NCBI GenBank assembly: GCA_027038775.1
Contig: JALWGP010000412.1
Span: 1 to 6,362 of the forward strand
Origin: Sedimenticola sp.
GTDB taxonomy: Bacteria > Pseudomonadota > Gammaproteobacteria > Chromatiales > Chromatiaceae
Direction of reading: 5' to 3'
DNA length: 6,362 nt
The notes beneath the pieces are model-generated. The model worked only from the letters and a program-made list of their open reading frames with translations. It did not search any database and was not told the origin of the DNA. Positions 1 through 6,362 of this stretch are shown in pieces (the first letter of the stretch is position 1; every line of letters starts with the position of its first letter). Position numbers and translations under genes: made by a program.

Positions 1-5
1 CGGTG

Positions 6-24
6 GAACCCCGTGCCGGGGTTC
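6..24. repeat. Perfect 7-bp GC-rich hairpin downstream of the HDOD gene
   Basis: GAACCCC (6-12) is the exact reverse complement of GGGGTTC (18-24), with a 5-base loop GTGCC. A second, weaker inverted repeat follows at 31-35/42-46 (GGGCC/GGCCC, 6-base loop). No T tract follows the first hairpin directly on either strand, so it is not a canonical intrinsic terminator. It could be part of an element or terminator belonging to a gene beyond the left edge. Confidence 0.4.
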
Positions 25-81
25 GCGCAAGGGCCCGAGCAGGCCCCCGGGAGCGGGAATTTTACTCAGAAATAGGGGTTT

Positions 82-108
82 GGCAAATTTTTTGGACGAT
101 TTTTTGCC
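82..108. repeat. Inverted repeat with two A/T tracts just past the HDOD stop
   Basis: GGCAAA (82-87) pairs with TTTGCC (103-108) around a 15-base loop, and the segment carries two T6 runs (88-93 and 100-105) about 12 bases apart. It begins 5 bases after the HDOD stop. In the minus-strand transcript the runs are A tracts, so this is not a normal U-tract terminator for that operon; a weak stem-loop or a bent-DNA segment are both possible. No gene is seen in 1-112. Confidence 0.3.
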
Positions 109-112
109 GGCG

Positions 113-985
113 TCAGGCGCCGAAGAGTGCCCGGGCGAGCTCGCGGATCTCGCCCCGGCACTGGGCGGCCTGCTGTGCCAGGGGCACCTCCGCCTCGGGG
201 GAGAGGCCCAGCCGGCTCCACCTGGGGTCGGATGCCGCCAGCGGCTCCGCCTCCTCACGGACGTGGATCACCCGGGCGGCCAGGCCGACCAGGGCGGCGG
301 CCTCCCAGTGTTCCCCGTCGTAATCCACCTCGGCCTGGTGGCGCAGGGCCTCGGTGAGCACCTCGGGGAACTTCCAGGCCTCTGTCAGCAGGGCGCCGGC
401 TTCCACGAACCCGGTGCCGCAGTGTTCCACCAGCAGGCCGTCCAGCGGGGTGTCGGGGTCGTCGTCCGAGGCGAGCAGGGCGCGGTGGGTTTCTTCGGGC
501 ATCCAGGTGGCCAGCCACAGCAGCCCCAGGTTGTGCAGCAGGCCGGCGGTGCGCACCGTCTGGGGATCCGCCTCGCCGTGTTCCTCCGCCTGCTCGGCAA
601 GGCGGGTGCCCAGGTCCGCCGTGAGGAAGGCGTTGGTCCAGTAGCGGATGGGATCGAAAGCGGGGCAGGTCCTGGGATTGAAGACGTTGGCGATGCTCAG
701 CGCCACGCTTACGCTGCGCACCACGAAGAAGCCCAGGCGGGAGCAGGCCATCACCAGCGAGGTCACCTCCGTCACCGGGGAGGACCAGCCGGAATTGGCC
801 AGCGCGATGAGACGTGCGGCGATGGTGGGAAACTTCTCTACCACGGCGGCCAGTTCAGGGAAGGTCATCTCCTCGTTGGACATGGCCCTGAGCAGGTAGG
901 GTGCGTTGGGTGGCAGCACGGGCAGCTGGTTGGCAGCCATCACCTCCCGCAGGCAGTCCCGGTCCCTGGGCTGGCAGTGGATCAT
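113..985 (-). CDS. HDOD-domain signalling protein (290 aa)
   Basis: HDOD domains are non-catalytic relatives of HD phosphohydrolases, often found near cyclic-di-GMP and chemotaxis genes; they mostly act through protein contacts. The N-terminal part shows the family signature: LPVLPPNAPYLL at residues 21-32, a helix with LAAVVEKFPTIAARLIALANS at about 45-65, then the LG-containing segment near 82-100. The HD-equivalent motif is H151-N152 (LLHNLG), so the His is kept but the Asp is Asn, which argues against metal-dependent hydrolysis. There is no signal peptide or membrane segment, so it should be cytoplasmic. About 290 residues is normal for a stand-alone HDOD protein; the last 80 or so residues match nothing I recognise. 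The ATG (983-985) overlaps the TGA (982-984) of the upstream gene as ATGA, preceded by a weak purine stretch (GTGAAAGG) inside that gene's last codons. This fits translational coupling, so the two products are likely made together. The stop is TGA at 113-115. The specific partner is unknown. Confidence 0.93.
   Translation of the reverse strand: MIHCQPRDRDCLREVMAANQLPVLPPNAPYLLRAMSNEEMTFPELAAVVEKFPTIAARLIALANSGWSSPVTEVTSLVMACSRLGFFVVRSVSVALSIANVFNPRTCPAFDPIRYWTNAFLTADLGTRLAEQAEEHGEADPQTVRTAGLLHNLGLLWLATWMPEETHRALLASDDDPDTPLDGLLVEHCGTGFVEAGALLTEAWKFPEVLTEALRHQAEVDYDGEHWEAAALVGLAARVIHVREEAEPLAASDPRWSRLGLSPEAEVPLAQQAAQCRGEIRELARALFGA
982..985 (-). other. ATGA stop/start overlap (translational coupling site)
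   Basis: On the minus strand the bases read ATGA. TGA (984-982) ends the large GGDEF-EAL gene and ATG (985-983) starts the HDOD gene. Such overlaps usually let a terminating ribosome re-initiate, so expression of the HDOD protein should depend on translation of the upstream gene. Confidence 0.85.
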
Positions 986-3900
986 CCTTTCACCCCCGGC
1001 CCGAAGGCGAGCCCGATCTGGCCGTGGTCCGTCAGGTGAACGAAGTCGCGCTCGAGCAGGGCCGGGATCTCATCGGCCGTCACCGGCCGGCTGAAGTAGT
1101 AGCCCTGGACGATGTCGCAGCCCAGCCCGGTGAGGATCTGCACCTCCTGCTCGTTTTCCACGCCCTCGGCCACCACGTGCAGCCCCAGCGCCTTGGCCAG
1201 GCCGATGATGGTGCCCACCAGGGTGGCCGATTCGGGGTCTTCCACCATGCCCCGGATGAAGAGCTGGTCCACCTTGAGGCAGTCGATGGGCAGCTTCTTC
1301 AGCGAGGCGAGGGAGGAGTAGCCGGTGCCGAAGTCGTCGATGGCGATGCGCACGCCCAGCTCCTTGAGACGCTTGAAGTTCTCCATGTTGTCGGGCTCGG
1401 TCTGTACCACGCTCTCGGTCACTTCCAGCTCCAGGTTGGCGGCGGAGCAGCCCGAGCGCTCGAGTGCTTCCCGCACCTGCTGGACAATGGCCGGATCCTT
1501 GAAGTGGAGGGGTGAGACATTGATCGCCACCTGGAGCCCCTGGTGTCCCGCCTCCACCCACTCCCGGGCCTGCTGGCAGGCGGTCTCCAGCACCCATTCG
1601 CCCAGCGTCTTGATCAGGCCGATGCGCTCCGCCACGTGGATGAACTCGCCCGGTGGCACCAGCCCCTTGGTCGGATGCTTCCAGCGCACCAGCGCCTCCA
1701 CGCCGAAGACCCGACCCGTGGTGAGGGAGATCTGCGGCTGGTAGTGGAGCTCCAGTTCCTCCTTCTCCAGCGCCTCACGCAGCTCGTGTTCCATGTCGAG
1801 CCGCTTCTTGGCGCGGATGGTCAGCTCGGGCTGGTAGAAGGCGTAGCGGTGCTTGCCCTCCTGCTTGGCTGCGTACATGGCGCTGTCGGCGGCCTTGAGC
1901 AGCGTCTGCGCGTCCTGCCCGTCCCCGGGGAAGTTGGCAATGCCGATGCTGATCCGGGGGTTGAAGGTCTGGGTGCCGAGCCGGATCGGCTTGTTCACCT
2001 CCTCGAGACAGCGGCTGGCGATTTCCGCCGCGTAGTTGATGGAGACGTTATCCACCAGGATGCAGAACTCGTCACCCCCCAGCCGTGCGGCGAAGTCGGT
2101 CTTGCGCAGCACCTTGGAAAGGCGTCCCGCCACCACCTTGAGCAGTTCGTCGCCCACGTCGTGACCCAGGGTGTCGTTGATGTCCTTGAAGGAGTCCAGG
2201 TCCAGGTAGAGCAGCGAGAACTTCTCCTGATGGCGCCCGGCGATGTTGATGGTGTCCTCGAGGTGGCGCTGGAAGTAGGAACGGCTGGCCAGCCCGGTCA
2301 GTTCGTCGGAGTAGGCCAGCTTGCGGATCTTCTGTTCCGACTCGTACTGCCGGGTGATGTCCTGGACGGTGCCCAGCAGGGTCCCCGGCGCGGGCATGGT
2401 GAGCTCCTGGTGGATGTACAGCCGCCGGCCCCCGGCGGTGACGATGCGGTAGTCGAGGGGCTTGATCGAACCCTCCTCCAGGGCCAAGCGAATGTTGAGT
2501 CGCAGCTGCTCCCGGTCCTCGGGATCGACCAGCCCGATGAAGTTCTCCAGCGAGCTCTCCCAGTGATCCAGGTCGAGTTCGCAGATGCGGGCGAGCTGTT
2601 CGGACACCTCGAAACGGGCCTTCGCCGGCTCCCATCGCCAGTGACCCAGGCGTGCCAGCTGCTGGGCCATGGCCAGCTGCTCCCGGCTCTCGCGCAGCTC
2701 CACCGACTCGCGCGCCACGCGGAGCTGGAACCGGATCCGGTGGATGAGCACCGGGTAGTTGACGGGCTTGGTGATGAAACCGGCGGCGCCGGCCTGGAAG
2801 GCCTTGTGCACGGAATCGATGTCGTCCAGGCCGGTGACCATGAGCACCGGGATCTGGCGTGTCCCGGGATCCTGCTGGATGCGTGCGCAGATCTCGAAGC
2901 CATCGATGTCCTCCATCAGCGCATCCAGCAGGATCAGCTCCGGCGGGTCGGTGGCGATGGTGGCCAGGGCGTCCTTTCCGTTGGTGGCCTCCGTTACCAC
3001 GAAGCCCGCTTCCCGCAACGAGGCGGCGGTGACCAGCCGGAAGGCGGGGTCGTCGTCCACCAGCAGGATCCGGCCGTTCGCCTCGACCTGTTCCGGCACC
3101 GGCTTCACCTGGGCATCGTCGGCCTGGAGGGCTTCTTCCAGTGCCTCCATGACCACGGGAAGCAGTTTCTCTGCGGCCTGCAGGCGTTGGGGGGCCTCTT
3201 CCAGCCGGTGTTCCAGGGCCATCTTTTCCAGCCGGCCGAATTCCCGGGCGATGCCCGTGGCGCCCAGCATGTCGCTGGAGGACTTGAGGTTGTGGGCGAT
3301 CAGGCGGATCTGTTCCGCCATTCCGTCCTCGATCGCCTGCCGCAGGCGGCCGAGCTCTTCCGGCGTGTGGTCGATGTAGTACCTGGCCGCCTTCTCCAGC
3401 AGGCTGGCGCCGCGCTCGTGGCCCATGGAACGCAGGGAGTCGAGCCGGGCCTTGTCCAGCACCTGCTCCTGCTGCGGGGAGGCAGCGGGCTCCGCGGGTG
3501 CGGTTTCCGGGGTTTCTCTTCCCGACAGCCACCGGGCGAGGGCCTTGGCCAGATCCTCCCGGGAGTAGGGCTTGCTGATATAGTCGTCCATGCCGGTCCG
3601 CTGGCAATGTTCCCGGATCCCGTCGTGAATGTCCGCGGTGAGGGCGATGATCGGCGTCCGGCTGCGGTCCTCGGAACGCTCCTGCTCCCGGATCCGCCTG
3701 CTGGCGGCGAAGCCGTCGGTGCCGGGCATGTGGCAGTCCATGAAGATGAGGTCGAACCGCTGCTGCCCGGCCTTCGCCACCGCCTCCTCTCCCCCTTTGG
3801 CCAGTTCCACCTCGCAGCCCAGGGCCTTGAGCATGCTCAGGGTGATCATCTGGTTGACGGCGTTGTCCTCCACCAGCAACACCCGGGCCTTGGGGGTCGG

Positions 3901-5424
3901 CTGCACGTTTTCCGCCGGGGGTTCCGGGCGTCTCGCGGGAGGGGGGCGTTTCAGTGGAAGGTCGAGAATGAAGCAGGGATTGCCCTCCAGGTCCTCCGCC
4001 AGCTCGAAGGAGCCTCCCAGCAGTTCCGCCAGGCGGTTGCTGATCACCAGGTCACGGTTCTGCGGTGCGAGCAGCTCCATGTTGGCCAGGGGCTTCCCGT
4101 TGAGGCTGTCGAAGAGCATTGCCCGCTGGTCGTGGGGGATCTCCTCCCCCTTCAGGCAGACCCGGAACTCCACGCGGTACCGGGTGCCACCCCCTTCCTT
4201 GCGCCTCGCCTCGAAGTGAACCTCCCCGTCGTGCGCCAGCCGGAAGGCGGCCTGCAGCATCCCTTCCAGCAGCTGGGAGAGGCGCAGGGGGTCGCCCACC
4301 ACCCGTTCCGGCAGGTCGCTGGAGAGCTTCGAGTGGAGCGCCATCCCGTGGTGGGGGGCGAGACTCTTCGAAGGCTGAATGGCTTCCTCGACGACCCGGT
4401 GGAGATCGAATTCCTCCTCCTCCGGGGTGGGGTCGCCGGATTCCAGGCGGGTCCGGTGGAAGGTTTGCTGAACCATCTCCAGCAGGTTTTCCACCGACTG
4501 GTGGAGCGTGCGGGCCAGCCTGCGGGCGCGGGCATCCAGGTTGCTGTCCAGCAGCAGCTCGACGATGCCGAGGAGACTGCTCATGGGCAGCCGGATATCG
4601 CGGTTCAGCGTCCTCAGCAGCCGCCTGTGGGAGAGCAGGGCGGTTCTCGCATCCTTTTCGGCCCGTTCCGCGGCGGCACGGCTGGCCCTTGCCTCTTCGG
4701 CGAGCCTCCGGTTCTCACGCGCCAGGGAGGCGTTCTCATCGCGCGTCTCCTCGATGAGCCTTTCCAGTGCATCCAGGGAAAGGGAGGCGCGGATCCCTTC
4801 GCCCCGATGGAGGCCGGCGGCCCGGCTCATCAGGCGCTGCAGCGGTTCTCCGAGCCGTCGGGCCAGTGTGGCGGAGAGGGGGAACAGCAGCAGCAACAGC
4901 GCGGCGGCCCCGGGCAGGAGCAGCGCCAGGTTTTCCCTGGCCACCTGCCGGAAAAGGTGCGGGGTGGACCGGAAGGCGATCCAGCCCAGGGTGTGGCCGC
5001 CGCCGGTGACCGGTGCCAGGTAGAGAGGGGTGGTCATCCAGGCAAAGGGCTGGTGGCCAATGCCGGCGGCCTGCTTCCGCCAGGAGGAGAGGGAGTCCGG
5101 GCAGCCGGAGGTGTCGCCGTCCCGGCGGTGGGCGGCGAGCAAACGTGGCTGTCCGTCCCAGACCAGGGCGCACTGGATGGAAGGGTCGGAGCCCAGGCCG
5201 TCGAGCAGGCGGCGGGCTTCCGCTTCACCCAGCTGGCCGTCGGTGACCGCCAGGGAGGAGGAGAGTGCGGCCAGTGCTGCAAAGTGATCGGTGATCCGCT
5301 GGTGTTCGCGGGCGGTCTCCAGTGCCAGGAAGCCGAGAGAGGCGAGGGCGAGCACGGCGGCGGTGAAGACCAGGATCAACACCTGCAGTCGGGCGGTATA
5401 CGAAATGTCCTTGAAACCTTTCAT
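982..5424 (-). CDS. Membrane-bound pseudo-hybrid histidine kinase / REC-HPT-REC-PAS-GGDEF-EAL protein (1480 aa)
   Basis: Predicted inner-membrane sensor combining phosphorelay modules with cyclic-di-GMP synthesis and breakdown. Domains (residues, approximate): TM1 13-35; periplasmic sensor 38-164, CHASE8-like in pattern but unassigned; TM2 165-188; HAMP-like/coiled coil 190-265; HisKA-like 264-330; HATPase-like 376-491; REC1 512-633 (E519/D520, phospho-Asp D563, T596, K618); HPT 655-765 (H711 in AHNLKSSS); REC2 784-903 (D790-792, D834, T864, K886); PAS 918-1030; GGDEF 1036-1196 (GGDEF at 1116-1120, I-site RKTD at 1107-1110); EAL 1210-1455 (E1243-A-L, N1302, D1363/D1364, K1384, E1420, Q1440). 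The GGDEF and EAL motifs predict two competent enzymes. The kinase module is degenerate: R275 replaces the phospho-accepting His, A392 the N-box Asn, L424 the G1 Asp, and G2 has no glycines. The reading frame extends upstream to 5727, into rsgA, but ATG 5422-5424 is preferred because it precedes TM1 (MKGFKDISYTARLQV) and leaves an AT-rich leader. The downstream HDOD gene overlaps the stop by 3 bases. A fusion of a BarA-like kinase with a response regulator is inferred. Confidence 0.95.
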   Translation of the reverse strand: MKGFKDISYTARLQVLILVFTAAVLALASLGFLALETAREHQRITDHFAALAALSSSLAVTDGQLGEAEARRLLDGLGSDPSIQCALVWDGQPRLLAAHRRDGDTSGCPDSLSSWRKQAAGIGHQPFAWMTTPLYLAPVTGGGHTLGWIAFRSTPHLFRQVARENLALLLPGAAALLLLLFPLSATLARRLGEPLQRLMSRAAGLHRGEGIRASLSLDALERLIEETRDENASLARENRRLAEEARASRAAAERAEKDARTALLSHRRLLRTLNRDIRLPMSSLLGIVELLLDSNLDARARRLARTLHQSVENLLEMVQQTFHRTRLESGDPTPEEEEFDLHRVVEEAIQPSKSLAPHHGMALHSKLSSDLPERVVGDPLRLSQLLEGMLQAAFRLAHDGEVHFEARRKEGGGTRYRVEFRVCLKGEEIPHDQRAMLFDSLNGKPLANMELLAPQNRDLVISNRLAELLGGSFELAEDLEGNPCFILDLPLKRPPPARRPEPPAENVQPTPKARVLLVEDNAVNQMITLSMLKALGCEVELAKGGEEAVAKAGQQRFDLIFMDCHMPGTDGFAASRRIREQERSEDRSRTPIIALTADIHDGIREHCQRTGMDDYISKPYSREDLAKALARWLSGRETPETAPAEPAASPQQEQVLDKARLDSLRSMGHERGASLLEKAARYYIDHTPEELGRLRQAIEDGMAEQIRLIAHNLKSSSDMLGATGIAREFGRLEKMALEHRLEEAPQRLQAAEKLLPVVMEALEEALQADDAQVKPVPEQVEANGRILLVDDDPAFRLVTAASLREAGFVVTEATNGKDALATIATDPPELILLDALMEDIDGFEICARIQQDPGTRQIPVLMVTGLDDIDSVHKAFQAGAAGFITKPVNYPVLIHRIRFQLRVARESVELRESREQLAMAQQLARLGHWRWEPAKARFEVSEQLARICELDLDHWESSLENFIGLVDPEDREQLRLNIRLALEEGSIKPLDYRIVTAGGRRLYIHQELTMPAPGTLLGTVQDITRQYESEQKIRKLAYSDELTGLASRSYFQRHLEDTINIAGRHQEKFSLLYLDLDSFKDINDTLGHDVGDELLKVVAGRLSKVLRKTDFAARLGGDEFCILVDNVSINYAAEIASRCLEEVNKPIRLGTQTFNPRISIGIANFPGDGQDAQTLLKAADSAMYAAKQEGKHRYAFYQPELTIRAKKRLDMEHELREALEKEELELHYQPQISLTTGRVFGVEALVRWKHPTKGLVPPGEFIHVAERIGLIKTLGEWVLETACQQAREWVEAGHQGLQVAINVSPLHFKDPAIVQQVREALERSGCSAANLELEVTESVVQTEPDNMENFKRLKELGVRIAIDDFGTGYSSLASLKKLPIDCLKVDQLFIRGMVEDPESATLVGTIIGLAKALGLHVVAEGVENEQEVQILTGLGCDIVQGYYFSRPVTADEIPALLERDFVHLTDHGQIGLAFGPGVKG

Positions 5425-5632
5425 TGCCTCCTGCCACGGGCTGGTGCCCTGCTTCTGTAATGATTCTACCTCGAACCTTTCCCTGTTTCGTTCAGAACCG
5501 AATGTAAATACAGGAAAAATATATTCTTTCTCCTGGAAATGGGATGCGGCGCACACTCGTTGCTGGGATTCGGCGCTCTCCAGGCTGGAGATCGGCAGGC
5601 AGCCCGCAAAGTTGAGCCGTGTTCCCCGGGGG
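5425..5632 (-). promoter_or_regulatory. AT-rich intergenic leader, candidate promoter region for the GGDEF-EAL gene
   Basis: This gap lies between the rsgA stop and the start of the large signalling gene. Its centre (about 5480-5530) is conspicuously AT-rich in a GC-rich window, typical of non-coding promoter DNA. On the minus strand TATATT (5523-5518) matches 5 of 6 bases of a sigma-70 -10 box, but no good -35 box lies 16-18 bases upstream. TGTATTTACA (5511-5502) contains a short inverted repeat (TGTA/TACA) that could be an operator half-site or chance. No T-tract terminator follows rsgA, so read-through from rsgA remains possible. Only the base composition is firm evidence; the exact promoter is not resolved. 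Confidence 0.35.
5427..5432 (-). promoter_or_regulatory. Shine-Dalgarno AGGAGG with very short (2-base) spacing to the ATG
   Basis: A perfect AGGAGG sits immediately before the ATG at 5424-5422, separated only by CA. Usual spacing is about 5-9 bases, so either initiation is weakened or a shifted pairing such as GGCAGG (5 bases from the ATG) is used. No alternative ATG, GTG or TTG lies at ideal distance, and the next downstream candidates would cut into TM1. The site still supports this ATG over the far upstream in-frame start at 5727. Confidence 0.45.
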
Positions 5633-6362
5633 TCAGCCCTGTGTCTCCAGCTTCTCCGCCATGAGCAGGAAGTTCTCCAGCCGCTGGGGGTGGATCTTGC
5701 CCCGCTCCACCGCTTCACGCAGGGCACACCCGGGTTCCTGGCGGTGGGTGCAGTTGGAGAAGCGGCAGCGGCCCAGGAAGGGGGCGAACTCGCGGAATCC
5801 CCGCTCCAGCTCCCGGCGGTCGATGCGCCCCAGGCGGAAGCTGCGCACGCCGGGGGAGTCGATGATCTCGCCGCCGTTGTCGAGGAAGTGGAGGGTGGCG
5901 GCGGAGGTGGTGTGGCGCCCCAGGCCGCTGGCCTCGGAGAGTTCCCCCACCGCCTCAGGCCGCTGGGGGATGAGGGCGTTGATCAGCGAGGACTTGCCCA
6001 CCCCGGACTGGCCCACCAGGATGCTGGTCTCCCCCCCGAGCCGCGCCAGCAGAGGGTCGAGACCGTGCTTGCGCCGGGCGCTGACGGTGATCACGGGATA
6101 TCCGATCCGCTCGTAGTGGGCGAAGTGCTGCTGGAAGCGCTCCAGCTCGTCGCCCTCGAGCAGGTCCGCCTTGTTGAGGGTGATGAGCGCCTTCACCCCC
6201 ATGAGCTCGGCGGCCACCAGGTACTGGTCAGTAAGAAAGCCGGTGGGTTCCGGCTTTGGTGCCAGCACCACCACCAGCTGGGTGATGTTGGCCGCCAGGG
6301 GCTTTTCCCTCCCGCTGTAGTCCTGGCGGGAGAGCACGGTGTCGCGGGGCAGCAGCGCCACC
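5633..6362 (-). CDS. rsgA: Small ribosomal subunit biogenesis GTPase RsgA, C-terminal part (5' end outside window)
   Basis: RsgA (YjeQ) is a circularly permuted GTPase that acts late in 30S subunit maturation and is stimulated by the ribosome. The visible 242 residues show the permuted motif order G4-G1-G3: NKAD at visible residues 63-66, the Walker A motif GQSGVGKS at 117-124, and DSPG at 168-171. HTT at 150-152 fits the switch I/G2 threonine region. The C-terminal zinc knuckle is C199, C204, H206, C212 (spacing CxxxxCxHxxxxxC). The stop is TGA at 5633-5635. The first visible codon is GTG, but it aligns inside the protein (VALLPRDTVLSR, just after the OB fold of known RsgA proteins), so it is not the start; the N-terminal OB-fold part lies beyond the right edge. 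All motifs are intact, so the protein should be functional. In E. coli and many relatives rsgA lies near orn, which cannot be seen here. The next gene on the same strand starts 208 bases downstream. Confidence 0.97.
   Translation of the reverse strand, partial: VALLPRDTVLSRQDYSGREKPLAANITQLVVVLAPKPEPTGFLTDQYLVAAELMGVKALITLNKADLLEGDELERFQQHFAHYERIGYPVITVSARRKHGLDPLLARLGGETSILVGQSGVGKSSLINALIPQRPEAVGELSEASGLGRHTTSAATLHFLDNGGEIIDSPGVRSFRLGRIDRRELERGFREFAPFLGRCRFSNCTHRQEPGCALREAVERGKIHPQRLENFLLMAEKLETQG

Noticed and set aside
1..50. A tRNA T-arm suggested by GGGGTTCGCG near 18-27
   Set aside because: The 7-bp hairpin geometry does not match a T stem-loop, and no acceptor, anticodon or D arm can be found around it.
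80..1039. Plus-strand open frame of 319 codons opposite the HDOD gene
   Set aside because: It has the same antisense-shadow composition and no recognisable domain, and the minus strand here encodes a clear HDOD protein.
1543..5460. Plus-strand open frame of 1305 codons opposite the large signalling gene
   Set aside because: It lies fully antisense to a gene with many recognisable domains, shows no motif of its own and is rich in Gly, Gln, His and Val in the way GC-rich antisense frames are. Skewed codon use on the minus strand explains its length.
5425..5727. N-terminal extension of the large protein up to the in-frame ATG at 5727
   Set aside because: It would overlap the rsgA 3' end by 95 bases, cross the AT-rich intergenic stretch and place about 100 non-conserved residues before a normal TM1. 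The ATG at 5424 has a Shine-Dalgarno sequence and gives a typical N-terminus.
6359..6361. GTG as the start codon of rsgA
   Set aside because: Alignment by eye with known RsgA places this valine after the OB fold; the frame simply runs off the window edge.
1..6362. CRISPR arrays, insertion sequences, attachment sites
   Set aside because: No regularly spaced direct repeats, no transposase or integrase motifs and no terminal inverted repeats were seen; coding sequence fills about 95 percent of the window.

Overview
This is a GC-rich chromosomal window in which all three genes that can be supported lie on the minus strand, so it reads right to left. The RsgA-like GTPase and the BarA-style phosphorelay modules suggest a high-GC gammaproteobacterium. 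That is an inference from family resemblance; there is no rRNA gene or other taxonomic marker here.

Layout in transcription order: (1) 6362-5633, the C-terminal two thirds or so of rsgA, a circularly permuted ribosome-assembly GTPase, cut by the right window edge. (2) 5632-5425, a 208-base gap whose centre (about 5480-5530) is much more AT-rich than its surroundings and may hold the promoter of the next gene. (3) 5424-982, a very large membrane-anchored signalling protein of 1480 residues. Its order is TM, periplasmic sensor, TM, coiled coil, histidine-kinase-like module, REC, HPT, REC, PAS, GGDEF, EAL. (4) 985-113, an HDOD-domain protein whose ATG overlaps the TGA of the large gene (ATGA). 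(5) 112-1, a tail with no gene, holding a perfect 7-bp hairpin and two A/T tracts.

The main observation is in the large protein. Its kinase module keeps the fold-level landmarks of a hybrid histidine kinase but has lost the catalytic residues: the phospho-accepting His is Arg, the N-box Asn is Ala, the G1 Asp is Leu and the G2 glycines are gone. Both REC domains, the HPT histidine, the GGDEF motif with its I-site and the EAL catalytic residues all look intact. It therefore looks like a BarA-type hybrid kinase fused to a REC-PAS-GGDEF-EAL response regulator, in which the kinase has become a pseudokinase. Phosphate, if used, would have to come from another kinase and enter at REC1 or HPT.

The two downstream genes probably form a translationally coupled unit, with the HDOD protein as a likely partner or effector of the cyclic-di-GMP protein. 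rsgA is on the same strand but separated by the AT-rich gap, so it may or may not be co-transcribed. I see no mobile element, CRISPR array, tRNA or rRNA gene.
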